Assembly: GCA_027422505.1 (NCBI GenBank)
Contig: JAPQWV010000028.1
Coordinates: forward strand, 3,138,001-3,202,000
Direction: 5' to 3'
Origin: Craterostigma plantagineum
Lineage: Eukaryota; Streptophyta; Magnoliopsida; Lamiales; Linderniaceae
DNA length: 64,000 nucleotides
Shown here: piece after piece, positions 33,527-44,440 of the stretch
How the letters are laid out: each line of letters begins with the position of its first letter
Numbering within the stretch: the stretch's first letter is position 1
Notes under the pieces: model-generated
Told to the model about the DNA's origin: nothing
Seen by the model: only the letters and a program-made list of their open reading frames with translations
The model's database searches: none
Program-made: the position numbers and the translations under genes

Positions 33527-33825
33527 CTAAGAAAGATCATGTTGGCTTTCCTCTGGTTTAGCCTTGAAAGAGTCGTAGGCCGTTAGTATGTTGGCCTTCT
33601 TCGCTTTGACTCCAACTTCGGTACGCTGCATCATGTGATAAAGCTCATCCCACATTCCCTTTGCCGTGGGAATGCTATCAATCTGCATATATATGTCGTT
33701 TGGGATGCCTTGCATGAGCCAAGATTTGCAGCCGAGATCAACCTCTGCTCTCAGTCTCTCTGCATCGTTATACTCACTAAGAGTAAGTCTTCTTTGAACC
33801 GCAGGTAGAGGCGGGTTGTTCGTTG
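33527..33825 (-). pseudogene. Copia gag (UBN2-type) fragment
   Basis: A minus-strand frame encodes RRLTLSEYNDAERL, then GIPNDIYMQIDS, GMWDELYHMMQ and AYDSFKAK, characteristic of the UBN2 Gag domain of plant Copia elements. An in-frame stop occurs near 33835, just upstream, and the frame ends in a stop after QHDLS. The element lacks pol here. Its leader and primer site lie to the right. Confidence 0.75.
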
Positions 33826-35406
33826 GTTGGCTGCTTGTTCAACCCAAAATTGCGGTGGACCTTCTTCGAGAGATGCGAGAAGGTTCTCGGCTTGATCTTT
33901 GAGTTAGAGGAAGTTGAGAAATCGGCTTCGCCATACTGTATATTCGCTGCGTTTCAAGATTGGCGGACGGTTGTCATTTCCAAGCGAGCATGCAGAGATC
34001 TTCGTAAATTGTTTGAGGGATTGAATTGGTGTAAATTGTGCTTGGCAAGTAGCAAATTTGTTAGTGATATTTGGTGCGTAAACGATCGAGAATTATTTTT
34101 GACTCAATCGTTAAAGTTTGATCAAAAATAATATCTTCGAAATGGGATATTAGTTACTGTTATCGTGCGTGAAAATATTGTCTACGAAAAAAAAAATCGA
34201 GCGAAAAAAAAATTTCGACCAGAATATAACTTTGCGATGAGAAACTATTTAAACAGTGAACTTTATCGAAAATTGTTGTTCCGTGAAGTTTCGCGATCGA
34301 AAATTTATTGTCGAAAAATTTCTTTGACCAAAATTCTGAATGTACACGTTTTCAAAACGGTTGACTCGAAAAGTTGACTAGACTGTTCGAGTGTTCAATT
34401 CAATGAACGAAAAAGCTTTTCGCCAGATTTTCGACCGAAAATAATTTTTGAAACCGAAGGTACGAGGCGTTGTTAAACCGTATTGGACACGTATTCAGAT
34501 CGTAAACAACCTGAAGTATTAACTGCCATGCAAGGTAGTCCAGCCGATATACCTTCAGTCAAAAGGTTCAAGAAAAATTGATCGAAATCTGGCAGTCGAA
34601 AAAGTTTTTGGATTCGAATTGATTTTGGTAGTAGAGAAACAGTACTTGTGTAGAGTTTCTCGCTGAGTCAAAATGAATTGGTTGACCGAAAAAGTTTCTC
34701 GAGCAAAAGTAAATTTGTCACTGAGTCAAACAGAAATGTCTGACCGAAAATGTTTATCGAGGTAAAAAGATTTTGCGCGGTCAAAATAGTCAATTCTCGT
34801 CGAAAAAGATTTTCGCTAGAATAATGCCTGAAAAATGTTCTGCTAAAAACGCTATTGACAACAGCGATTTCAGTGACCGATTTCCTATTCTAGTTGAGAA
34901 AGTTTCTCGCAAAGAGTTTTCGATCAAAAGATTTAATCGATCGAAAACCTAGTCGAGAAAAATCAGACAATCGCAGATAATCACAGAAAACAAAACTAAC
35001 ACTGAATTCACGCAAAAACGGCAAATTAAGCAATGAAAAATCACGGGTAATTGCTCGAATTTAACTACTGATCACACACGAACAGAAGATTAAACATGTT
35101 ATGAAGCAAATTGTTCAATTTTGACGAAATCATAACATGTTCATATCAGTTCATCGCGAACAGTAACACAACGTCGAATCCAAATTCAGTCTAATTCGAA
35201 GTTTAAAAATGCATCGATCGAATTGCAAATAATTTCTAACAATTAATCGAGCACAGATACATAATTCAATTCAATTAAGCACAAAATTAAGCTTTTAGAT
35301 CGAAATCACAGTTTCGCGCGAAAAGTTTTTCGAACGATCGAAAAACTTTTCAGAATCGAATTTTGATCTAAATCCAACAATTTAGCTTCAAAGTAGATAC
35401 AAATAT
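33826..35406 (-). mobile_element. leader region of the minus-strand Copia relic
   Basis: AT-rich and non-coding, with many TCGAAAA / TTTTCGA and CGATCGAAA motifs, recalling the CGAAAC field of the young element at 10285-10875. It sits between gag and the primer site. Confidence 0.5.
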
Positions 35407-35418
35407 GCTCTGACACCA
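35407..35418 (-). other. primer binding site of the Copia relic (one mismatch)
   Basis: Minus-strand TGGTGTCAGAGC, a one-base variant of the tRNA-Met site, adjoins the LTR end. Confidence 0.7.
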
Positions 35419-35420
35419 AT

Positions 35421-35725
35421 TACTAGGTCCCAATATCAACTCTATCAGTCTTAGGCATGAATTCTAAGTTTTCGATGAGGATTATGGAGAATTGTTTAGT
35501 GTGAGAAAGTTCCTTAGTGTTTCTCTCTCTAGAATGTGAATTGGCAGCCCTTCGGATCGATTTCCAAAACTTTCTCTATTGAATTCGGTAGTTACATAAT
35601 CTATTTATACCAAACATACTTGGTATAAATATCTAATCTACTCCTAAACTATCGAAAACACAATTACACGCCCCATTACAAAGGTAGTTAAGAAATCTAA
35701 GCACAATTCAAATGTGTATTCTACA
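35421..35725 (-). repeat. 5' LTR of the Copia relic (305 bp)
   Basis: Minus sense TGTAGAATAC to CCTAGTA. It is homologous to the solo LTR at 50784-51128, sharing AGTGTGAGAAA, TTTCTCTCTCTAGAAT and CCAAAC(A/T)TACTTGGTATAAAT-like blocks. Confidence 0.75.
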
Positions 35726-35899
35726 TCTAATTCATTAGGGTGTGTGCTGTTAGTGTGAGTTGCGTGTGTGTTGAATAGAAAGAAACCCATTTGAGAGCTT
35801 CACCTTCTAAGCACACCCCACGCTCAAATCTTAAAATCCACATCAAAGGCGTGGTAAATCGTTCGTTGTTAGATTGTTTGGATAGAATTAGGACCAACA
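35726..35899 (+). repeat. 3' half of an LTR related to the young Copia-type element
   Basis: Diverged match to 9858-10033, sharing TTCATTAGGGTGTGTG, ACCCATTT, GCGTGGTAAATCGT and the end AGGACCAACA. It abuts the LTR at 35421-35725 directly and is truncated at its left end. Confidence 0.75.
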
Positions 35900-37742
35900 C
35901 TAACCCTTGAATGGTGTGTATGGAGTAGAAAGCTTCGCAGTTCCGAGGGTGACTGTCCCGACGGTTCTTCAAGGACTTCAGCTCGATTCTCACTTCCTCC
36001 ACGTAACATTTGCGTGCTATCTTTCGATCCCCGAGTACTTCTCCCACTCGGTTTCCTACTGGGAATTTCATCTTCTGGTGTAATGCCGAGGCAATGGCTG
36101 CGAACGAGCTTAATGCTAGTCGGCCTAGTATGATGTTGTAGGACGAGGACATGTCGACCACCAATAAAGAAGTGATCCTCCTTTTCTTCAGTTCTCCCGA
36201 TCCAGGGTCAAGGGTAATCGTATCAATCCCACGGCCTCGATTGCATGTCCCGTGAACCCAAACAAAGCATTTTCTACCGAGTCCATGTGGTATTCCTCTA
36301 GCTCCATCTGATTCATCGTCTCCTTAAATATGATGTTCACCGAAGTTCCATTGTCGACGAACACCCTCCCGGCGTCGTGGTTGGCTATTTCTGCTCGGAC
36401 AACGAGAGCATCTTCATGAGCAACTTCTCCTCCATGGAAATCCTCGGGTCCAAAGGATATGGTTGGTCCCGAGCTCATTTTCGCGAGCGTTATCTCCCAG
36501 GTTTCTAGTTTTCTTACTTCAGCTTTCCTAGCTCTTTTCGAATCCCCGATTGCAGGCCCGCCTGATATCATCTTAATTCTTCGTGGGGGTATGTGAGGTC
36601 TTTTGGGGACCCGGGCGCGCTCAGGGGTACGTCGATTATTATCCCGTCCACGATCGGATTTAGCTTCCACTCGAGACTCAGCTTGTCTTTGCTCGGGAGA
36701 TCGTCGATATCTCTCTGGAGGTCTATCTTTCCAATATGGTTGCCTCCTTCCCGTCCTTTGTTCGAACTCTCTTTTATGATTCTTCCGCGGGACATTTTCC
36801 TATTCACCGTCCACTAACTCTGCTCGAGCTTCGGGGTTGGCCTCCACCATTCTCTCGAGCTCATCGTTCAAGTGATAGCATGTTCTGTTGTGTGGCCGTA
36901 CTCGCGGTGGAACTCACAATACTCTCTCGAGATAGGGTTTCTAGGTCCGTTTCTACTTCCCAAGGGTCTTCTGATGAAATATCGTCCATCGCATATTTCC
37001 AGCGCTCTTACTTTGCTCACTTTCCATCGGACATTGCGAGATCAGGGATCTCTGGGGATTTTATTCTTTAAAGCTTGGAGGGCGGATCGACTCTCGAGCT
37101 ATGTCCACCGTTCCTATTGCTCGCTTCTTGTCTCCTTTCTTGAAGCCATGTGCCTCTTCTACTCTCACGTACTTCTCGACCCGGACTATTAGCTCTTCTA
37201 CCGTGGTTGGGTATTTCTTTACTAACGATCTGAAGAGATCCCCTTCTTTCAGTCCGTTATGGAAGGCTCCGATTAATAGATCTGAGCCGAGGGCACCTCC
37301 ATCATGATTTTGTTGAACCTCTTTAGATAGTCTCAAAGACTTTCCTGGTCCCCTTGCCTCATGTTTAGTAAATTCACTACCTAGCACGGCCTCTTTCGGC
37401 TGCTCGAGAACTGCCTTAAAAAGGCACGAGTGAAGTCGAGAAGCTATGAATTTCTCCCGTAGGCAACATAGTGAACCACTGCTGGGCTCCCTTCGTGAGG
37501 GTCGTGGCGAATACTCGACATTTGATCGCGTCCCACAACTGCTAGAGCGCGGTGTTCCCTTGAAAACTAGCCAAATGGTCCTCGAGGGGTCCCGAGCCAT
37601 CATATTTGTTCATGTCGGGGAACCTGAAGTTGCTCTGTAAGGGTACTTGAGAAACCTCGTCTGAGAATGGAGATGCCCTCTGCACCGGGAGGGGCACCTG
37701 CGGGATGGCCAACTCCTTCAGTCTTCGAATGTCCTCCTTCAT
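35900..37742 (-). pseudogene. Gypsy (Tat-like) gag-protease relic
   Basis: Minus-strand frames give, in order: a Gag N-terminus with DMNKYDGSGPLEDHLASF (near 37600), a Gag core with LIGAFHNGLKEGDLFRSL and a KYPTTVEELI-type block (near 37250), then RRIKMISGGPAIGDSKRARK (near 36560), a protease with VFVDNGTSVNII (near 36360) and SSSYNIILGR (near 36150). These fit the Tat lineage (Ogre/Retand group) of plant Gypsy elements. Several frameshifts occur, and pol downstream of protease is missing because sequence at 35899 and below belongs to other elements. Confidence 0.75.
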
Positions 37743-38045
37743 TCATTCCCACTTAGTGATTTATTTCTCCGCTGCTCCCTTTGTTTTTTCAGCTCGGAAG
37801 GCGTTGATCTCCGCCCTCAGCGTTTTCTCTTTTGTCCTTATCTTGACCTTCGGCATGCGCAATCTCCGCTTCTTTACGTAACCGTTCTGCTTCCTCTTAC
37901 TCGGTTTCTGGTCGTTCTGGTTACTCGGCACTGAATGTCTCCCTCAGTCTCCTTTCCATCGACTCTGTCGTGAGCACCTCTTCCACCAGCGGCGATTGGG
38001 AGTCGTTTGGGGAATCCACCATGTTGTTGGGAATATGTGTTCCCA

Positions 38046-38057
38046 CAGACGGCGCCA
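38046..38057 (-). other. probable primer binding site of the Tat-like relic
   Basis: Minus-strand TGGCGCCGTCTG sits two bases after an LTR-like end (CACATCA). Position upstream of gag supports it; the tRNA is not certain. Confidence 0.55.
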
Positions 38058-38059
38058 AT

Positions 38060-39299
38060 TGATGTGTTCCGCAAAAAACGACTCTGGCAACGAACTTTTG
38101 GCACGCCTTCGTAGCCCAACGATTGACTTCAACATTCAACCCTAACACTCAAGAACCAACGAAAATGAGTTAGAGGGGGCCGGGGTGGTTTCCGGCGACG
38201 CCCCTCCGATGCTTAAGTCAGTATTTTCTCATAAAAAGGTGAAGACATGTGCTAGGCTGGTGAAGTAGTTTTTCCTGTAAGTTTGCGTACCTGAGAAATA
38301 ACTTAACAGTTACCTTTTATACTAGGTTCGTTTCGTCTTACCCTGACCTGGTCTCCACTCAAGCCCACTCTTTCGCGAACTTTTCGCGGAGGTGTGGCCT
38401 TCCCCACGTTCTCCTTTCTTCGTCCCTCCTTTGCTTATCATCTTGACTTCTTCTTCCAGCAGGCAGAATTGCTTCCATCGGGTTCCTCCTTCCTTAGGCT
38501 TTCTTCGAGATTACTCGATCTCGCTCGGGTCACACCCCAAGGCGACCTTCTTGCTTTAGCTCCTTTACGTCTCTAGCCGACTTACCCAGGTATCGTCTCA
38601 CCTCTCCCGAGCTATCATCCCGACCCAATCTCTTGCCCTTCCTGACCGATGTGCCCGAACCGCTCTATGCTTCCCGAGGGGAACATCTTTCCTTTCTTTA
38701 GCATTTCCATTTTTCTTCCCTTTTCTCGGATCATCCCCTCGGGGTTCTTCCCCTTTCCTCGGGCCTCTTTTCGTCTTTACTCCTTTGCCATATTCCTGCC
38801 CTCTGATTCGCGGGTTGCCTTATCGTTAACATTATTTTACGGTTAGTCGAAAATCCTGAGGGTAACAAGTTTCCTTTCGAAGAAGAAGTTGGGTCTGAAT
38901 ATCAGCAGAAAAAGTATCATCCAAAGACAATATTGTTCGGATTTTGGCTGATCAAACCAGCGAAAGTAGACTCATTATTGCTCAACTGTGGAAGTGGATG
39001 AGCCCTTCAAGGAAGAACGAAAACATTGTCTGGGTTATAAACAGTATTGGTAAAAAGAGCTTATTCAAAGTCACGAATCCAACGCAAGAACAAAGCTCTG
39101 ATTGAAAATTCTCTATACATATTTGATAGGGGTGACCTTCTTCAATATTCTGGATGTTTTCTTATGAGGGACGCTCGCCCCCTACGCACTCTCCGTCCAT
39201 CGTGTTACTGGGAGCTCCTAGGTAGGCTGGATCCGACACTCCTTGTTTTTTGCTTTTCGACAGGTTAGTAGAGTATCCGGGAACCTTTTTTCGGTCTGC
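38060..39299 (-). repeat. probable 5' LTR of the Tat-like relic plus unassigned sequence
   Basis: The LTR end at 38060 (minus sense ending ACATCA) is supported by the adjacent primer site. A minus-strand TATA-like TATAAAAGGTAAC lies near 38310-38322. The outer LTR edge was not found, so how much of this stretch is LTR is unknown. Plus-strand frames inside show no conserved domain. Confidence 0.4.
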
Positions 39300-40195
39300 G
39301 TGAGGCCAGCATTGGCTGGTTCTATTCCTTGCATGGGGTTGGGTCGGAGCTTAGGAGCTCTCTTTCATGAGGCCAGCATTGGCTGGTTCTATCCCATCTC
39401 AGGATAGTCGGAGCTTAGAAGTTCTCGGGTTGCATTGGCTGGTTCTATCCCATTTCGGGTTGAGTTGGAGCTTAGGAGCTCTCGGCCAGCGTTGGCTGGT
39501 TCTATCACCATTTCGGGTTGAGTTGGAGCTTAGGAGTTCTCGGCCAGCATTGGCTGGTTCTATTGCCAGCAAGTATCCTAGTCCGGAGTGATCCGAAACT
39601 TGGGCGTTCTTATCTCATATCGCCAACAAGCATCCTAGTCCGGAGTAATCCGAAACTTGGTCATATTTTTTGCTTCAAGCGCCAACAGGCATCCTAGTCC
39701 GGAGTAATCCGAAACCTGGGCGTATCTTTTATTTTGAGTGCCAACAGGTGTCCTAGTCCGGAGTAATCCGAAACATGGGCATATTTTTCGTAGCCGACCA
39801 GTTAACCTGGAGTGATTCGGGGCTGGGGCATATCGCCAACAAGCATCCTAGTCCAGAGTAATCCGAAACTTGGGCGTATTTTTTGTTTTGCGTGCCAACA
39901 AGCGTCCTAGTCCGGAGTAATTCGAAACCTGGGCACGTCTTACGTAGCCAACCAGTTGACCCGGAGTGACTCGGGGCTGGGGCATATCGCCAACAAGCAT
40001 CCTAGTCCGGAGTAATCCGAAACTTGGGCATATTTTTTGTTTTGTGTGCCAACAAGCGTCCTAGTCTGGAGTAATCCAAAACGTCGACACGTCTTACGTT
40101 GCCAACCAGTTGACCCGGAGTGACTCGGGGCTGTGGCATATCGCCAACAAGCATCCTAGTCCGGAGTAATCCAAAACTTGGGCGTATTTTCCAAG
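39300..40195 (+). repeat. two adjoining minisatellite arrays of ~60 bp
   Basis: Array 1 (39300-39565): five units around GGCCAGCATTGGCTGGTTCT and GAGCTTAGGAG(T/C)TCTC. Array 2 (39566-40195): units around GCCAACAAGCATCCTAGTCC and GGAGTAATCCGAAACTTGGG, mixed with a variant unit (AACCAGTTGACCCGGAGTG). The variant recurs near 39791, 39951 and 40099, giving a higher-order order. Such arrays are known in the 3' UTR of Tat/Ogre elements; the neighbouring polypurine tract and LTR fit that. Confidence 0.85.
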
Positions 40196-40420
40196 CCAGG
40201 GCTTAGAGCTTCTTTTCCCGCCAAGGACCGGAGCTAGGGCTTATGGGCTTCTTTTCCATCTGGGACTTCTTGGGCTACGGGGGAAAATGGCGATTTATGA
40301 GTATGGTACGTTGGGATCAAGAGCGGTCCAAATCCGGACCTAATTGGGAACTGAAGCAAGGAGGGGAAGACAGCGTGCTCTAAAAGTACTCTGAAATGTG
40401 TCACAACGTTGAACACAATT

Positions 40421-40437
40421 CAGAGTGGGGGACTGGT
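40421..40437 (+). other. polypurine tract
   Basis: CAGAGTGGGGGACTGGT directly precedes the LTR start TGATAGGGG. A similar tract, CAGAGTAGGGGGACTGG, recurs at about 40524-40540. Confidence 0.6.
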
Positions 40438-41192
40438 TGATAGGGGTAGAATATCAAGCACACCAGAAAGGAGTAATACTTTCCTAATAATACTCCGAGC
40501 TGCAATACTTAGCATATTGCAACTCAGAGTAGGGGGACTGGATGGGTGACCTTCGATCCAGCATTCCTCCTAATCTAACAACCTGCAGAGAGTAACTTTC
40601 AGGTCCGGACGACGGAGGTAGAACCCCAAGCACGCGGGGAGTAAAGATTAAAAGACTAAGTCAAAGCTTCGGCCAGAGGTGAGGTACGAAGATGATATTT
40701 GGAGAAGCTAATGAGATATGACGGAGAGCTACGGAGCTATGCAGAGGGGATAAAGGAAGCGGTCAGGAGAGCTAAGGAAGCGTCCGGGAGACCTGACGAG
40801 GGAGAGCAGTACGAAGCCTTAGCCGCGCCTACAGTATAAATAGGGGTTTTTATCCATTTTACACCATCTGCCACACGCCCCACACACACTAACACACCAA
40901 GAACACACACACATGTTCTCTCTCCCTCTCTTTATCTTCTTTCTACAGTTTAGAGCTTAGAATCACTTCTAAACATGAGAGAAAGTGAGCTTGAGTGTGT
41001 AACCTTCTTCGATTAATAGTGAATATTCTCCGGCGGCCCGTGGACGTAGGATTCACCCGAATCCGAACCACGTAAATCTCTGTCCCTTTACTTTTCCGTC
41101 CTTTTTCTTATATTTCCACCACGATTTCATCCGAACCGGCCCTCACCTTCATTTCCCGGACCATAAATCTTATTGATCGGGGTCGTAACCGC
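40438..41192 (+). repeat. 3' LTR of a Tat-like element (755 bp)
   Basis: Starts TGATAGGGGTAG and ends AACCGCATCA; the ends TGAT and ATCA are inverted. A TATA box, TATAAATAGGGG, lies near 40835-40847. The matching 5' LTR is not in the window, and no target-site pair could be confirmed. Confidence 0.6.
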
Positions 41193-41818
41193 ATCAATAT
41201 TTTTTAGTTACTTCTTTGGTGGGCAGCTTGGGAAGTGGTGTGTAGTAGTCCTGAAGAAGTTACACAATAAACGCAACAAACTAATAAAAAGTGACCGATG
41301 CGATGATCAAATCATGCCAACTAAAGATGGATAGTATGATTTCTTTTTAGCTCTATCAGATGTCTGGCTTCGGCTTCTCAGTTCCTACAAGGGTTCAAAT
41401 GTGTGTTATATCGGCAGTGAACAAGTTTTCAAGGTTAGCAACTAATTAGATTTCATTGCATAGGGAGAGAAATACATGTTCGAGATCAAAATGCATTTTC
41501 AAAGAACATCAGTCCATAAAATTTTACTGTACATTAGGTCATTTCCTGCCATGGTTTCAAATCTGTGGTAACTCTGACAGTCGTATTCAACAGACATGAA
41601 AAATTATCAGTTCGAATGAAGGGTTTCACCATGTTAAATCCATGCCAATTTCATTCTTCGTAACCTAATACAGATAAATATAATTTTCACTATGAAAACT
41701 GAACTTACCCTTTGCCATCGCAAGAAAAAAGAAAAAAAGAAAACACTGAGGATCATGCCCCGAACCCACGTGCATTTGACATTCCAAATCCATAGCACAT
41801 GTACATTAATCAGAACCA
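41193..41818. other. 3' flank of the PPR gene
   Basis: Downstream (minus-strand sense) of the PPR stop codon. It probably includes the 3' UTR. No other feature was recognised. Confidence 0.4.
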
Positions 41819-43513
41819 TCAAAGATCATACTGCATGGTCAATCTTTCGACAGTGTCTCTGCTTACGACTTGTCTCTGATGAAGCTCTCTCAGAAGATTG
41901 ACAGCCAACTTCCTTTCTTGTTCGTAGATAACCCCTTCAACTAAAATGGTGTAAGTAGTCTCATTAGGCACGCACCCTTTATCAACCACCATCTCAAAAA
42001 CCTCTAAAGACATGTCCGTTCTCTGACACTTACACAGTCCAAGCACAAGGGCGTTGTAATTATCAAGGTCAGGACGATATCCATTCTCTTCCATGACGTT
42101 GAATATCTCCAACGCAGCATTCAGCATTTTCTCCGAACACAACCCTCTGATCAGCGAGGAGTACGTGTAAGGGTCGGGCGAGAAACCGCAACAAGTCATT
42201 TCGTATAGCAGCTGAAACGCTGGCCAGGTATTTCCCTTTCTACACAAACTAGACACTACAGTTCTATAGTACTCATGAGTAGAAGAATCTTGTTTGTTTC
42301 TCAAACTTTGGATAATCGAAAAGGCCTCTTGAACCATCCCTTCCTCACACAACAAGGCTATTGCATTATAAGTCCCCTCGTTAGGACCACAGTTCCTATA
42401 AATCATCTGATCGAGACACTTTGTGACAGCTTCAACGTTTCTGTCCTTGCAAAGCCTTGCAAGGATGGGATTATAGCTAGCAGCATTAGGCCTAAACTGT
42501 CCATCCTCGAACAAATCCTCTAACACCTCTAAAGCTTGATCAATTAAGCCATGAGCTGCAAGCGAGTCAATCAATATGTTATAAGTAATGACAGAAGGCG
42601 AACGTTCATGGCCAACCATCTCAGAGAGGAGATTGTTGGCCTCAGCCCAACGACCCTCGTAGCACAAGCTCCTCAGCAATATGTTATAGCTCACAACATT
42701 AGGTTCGAATCCATTCTCAGGCAAATCCCGAAACAGTTTCATTGCCTCCTCAAGCCTATCTTCCTTACACAGCCCAGTTAAGATTACATTATAACTCACC
42801 AAATTTGGACTTCCACCCTTTGCAATAACATCGTCTAACAACCTCATTGCCTCGTCGACGCCTTTCTCCTTGTAAGCAGCCTCGAGCAAGATCGAATAGG
42901 TAAAAGCGTTGGGGACAAGCCCTTTTTGCATCAACCTCTCCACAAAGTGAAGGCTTTGGTTCAAATTCCCACGCATACAAAGCCCCCTAACAAGGGAGTT
43001 ATAAGTCAGCGTGTTAGTTGGGTAACCATATTCCTCCATTTTTTCGACTAATTGCATAGCGTGCCCTACATTTCCCCTCCTACAGAGATGATTCACCAAG
43101 AAAGTGTAAGAAGCAGCGTCTGGTATGCTGCCCGATTTTATCATCATCTCCATCACTTTGGTAGCTTTCCTCAGCTTATTCGATTTGCAAAGATCGTACA
43201 ATAGCTGAGTGCCATTGTCTACGTCGGGCTTATGGCCTTTACTAACCATGTACTCCAAGTATAAGAATGCATCGTTGAGCTTCAGCTCCCTTGTTCTTGG
43301 ATCAGTTTTGCCAGATCTCCAATTGGGAAGTGTAAAGACGCTGTCTTTGGGTGGCAACGTTATCTGGGCTGAGGACTTAACTTTGGGAAAACGATGTTTG
43401 AGTTTGAGAGATCGAAAATTCGGTACCCATAGAAGAAGCCCCGATGACTTTTTCACTACATAGTGCAATGATGATGCCTTTACTGGTGATGACGAGTGCA
43501 GCAGAATTGTCAT
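41819..43513 (-). CDS. P-class pentatricopeptide repeat protein, organelle-targeted (At1g79080-like)
   Basis: An intact intronless 564-codon gene and the only clearly functional host gene in the window. Residues 1 to about 60 are rich in Ser, Lys and hydrophobic residues with few acids, as in a chloroplast or mitochondrial transit peptide. From about residue 80 to 550, degenerate 35-residue repeats follow each other, with hallmarks such as PDAASYTFLVNHLC, PNLVSYNVILTGLCK, PSVITYNILIDSL and PDPYTYSSLIRGLC. There is no C-terminal E/DYW domain, so it is P-class. P-class PPR proteins bind organellar RNA and act in its stability, splicing or translation. From memory the sequence resembles Arabidopsis At1g79080; the target RNA is unknown. 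The start is the first ATG of the frame, immediately before the transit-like segment. Confidence 0.92.
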   Translation of the reverse strand: MTILLHSSSPVKASSLHYVVKKSSGLLLWVPNFRSLKLKHRFPKVKSSAQITLPPKDSVFTLPNWRSGKTDPRTRELKLNDAFLYLEYMVSKGHKPDVDNGTQLLYDLCKSNKLRKATKVMEMMIKSGSIPDAASYTFLVNHLCRRGNVGHAMQLVEKMEEYGYPTNTLTYNSLVRGLCMRGNLNQSLHFVERLMQKGLVPNAFTYSILLEAAYKEKGVDEAMRLLDDVIAKGGSPNLVSYNVILTGLCKEDRLEEAMKLFRDLPENGFEPNVVSYNILLRSLCYEGRWAEANNLLSEMVGHERSPSVITYNILIDSLAAHGLIDQALEVLEDLFEDGQFRPNAASYNPILARLCKDRNVEAVTKCLDQMIYRNCGPNEGTYNAIALLCEEGMVQEAFSIIQSLRNKQDSSTHEYYRTVVSSLCRKGNTWPAFQLLYEMTCCGFSPDPYTYSSLIRGLCSEKMLNAALEIFNVMEENGYRPDLDNYNALVLGLCKCQRTDMSLEVFEMVVDKGCVPNETTYTILVEGVIYEQERKLAVNLLRELHQRQVVSRDTVERLTMQYDL

Positions 43514-43902
43514 GACTCAAAGACAAATCTTTTGAAGTTTCTTCAGCGACTCACAAGGACTTCTCTTGCATTTGAAGAACCCAAAAGAAGTAATTGGACT
43601 TAATATGTGGGAGATAACAGAGGAGGATGATAGGGTCTGATGAACTTATATCAATTGGTTGAAATTCTTCAAGAGGATGGGGAAGAAGATGAATAAGTGA
43701 CTCTGTTCTATAAACCAGGTGTGTCCCTGTCCACACGGACTTTGTAATGTTATCCAAGAAATTATGGGAAGAGGTGAAGAGTTGTGAAATTAAAATTCTA
43801 GTCCCATGGTTGAGGAGGGCCCATTCTGAAATTTTATGCCAAAATATTTAATATGACAAAACCTGAGTACTACCAGGGTAGCAATTTTCAGGACACCACA
43901 CA
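43514..43902. promoter_or_regulatory. 5' flank of the PPR gene
   Basis: About 390 bp between the PPR start and the nearest hAT-type MITE, presumably with its 5' UTR and promoter. No clear TATA box was identified. Confidence 0.35.
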
Positions 43903-44357
43903 TAGGGATGGCAATGGGGCGGGACCGCAATGAGCCTGGTATTTTCAAAATAATTGGGATGGGGCGGGTAATGGATTTGAATTCTTCTATCAGGCCAGGT
44001 CCGGGGCGGGTCCCGAGTCTGGCCAAACCCGCCGCGAAAATATATATATTATAATTCATTTCATAATTAAGTTATATAGTGTTACATTTAATATAAAAAT
44101 CTGTTGGCTTAATGGTAGAGGTTTGGTATTACAAAGGTATGGTTGTGGGTTCGAATCTCAAGAAATGCACTTCTCTATTTTATCTTTTAAAAAATTAAAA
44201 AAAGAAAAAAAAATATATCCGGTTCTGGCGCCAGACCCGGCTCGTTTGGGTCCAGCCAGAGGCGGGGCGGGGCGGGTCCCGGGTCCGCTAAGAAATAATC
44301 GGGTCGGATCCCATGTCCGGCCAAACCCGACCCATACCTGGCACGTTGCCATCCATA
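43903..44357. mobile_element. hAT-type MITE (455 bp) with internal tRNA-like promoter boxes
   Basis: Terminal inverted repeats TAGGGATGGCAATG and (inverted) TATGGATGGCAACG. Flanking 8-bp target-site copies ACCACACA (43895-43902) and ACCACGCA (44358-44365) differ by one base. Eight-base duplication and TA-G ends are typical of hAT. G/C-rich GGGCGGGTCCCGGGTC-type sequence lies at both ends. No transposase. It has a Pol III-like A box and B box in the middle. Confidence 0.82.
44105..44158 (+). promoter_or_regulatory. Pol III A box and B box inside the MITE
   Basis: TGGCTTAATGG (44105-44115) matches the A-box consensus and GGTTCGAATCT (44148-44158) the B box, 32 bases apart, as in tRNA genes and SINEs. 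A full cloverleaf was not identified, so it is tRNA-like rather than a tRNA gene. Confidence 0.6.
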
Positions 44358-44401
44358 ACCACGCATATGCTTTATAAGCTGCGCGCGCACATCGGCATTT
44401 C

Positions 44402-44422
44402 CTCTCTCTCTCTCTCTCTCTC
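44402..44422. repeat. (CT)n microsatellite
   Basis: About ten CT units lie between the two hAT-type MITEs. Confidence 0.95.
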
Positions 44423-44440
44423 AACGTCCTCCACCATGCC

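Noticed and set aside
39127..39140. Possible second LTR start (TGATAGGGGTGACC) like 40438
   Set aside because: No polypurine tract precedes it and no LTR body of the same family follows before the tandem arrays.
39566..40195. Regularly spaced repeats resembling a CRISPR array
   Set aside because: The spacers are themselves repeats, unit length is variable, and the context is a plant LTR element; this is a minisatellite.
42275..43463. Plus-strand ORFs opposite the PPR gene
   Set aside because: Shadows of the PPR coding frame; no independent motif.
44101..44170. Possible tRNA gene
   Set aside because: A and B boxes are present, but I could not identify a full cloverleaf or acceptor stem, and it lies inside a MITE.
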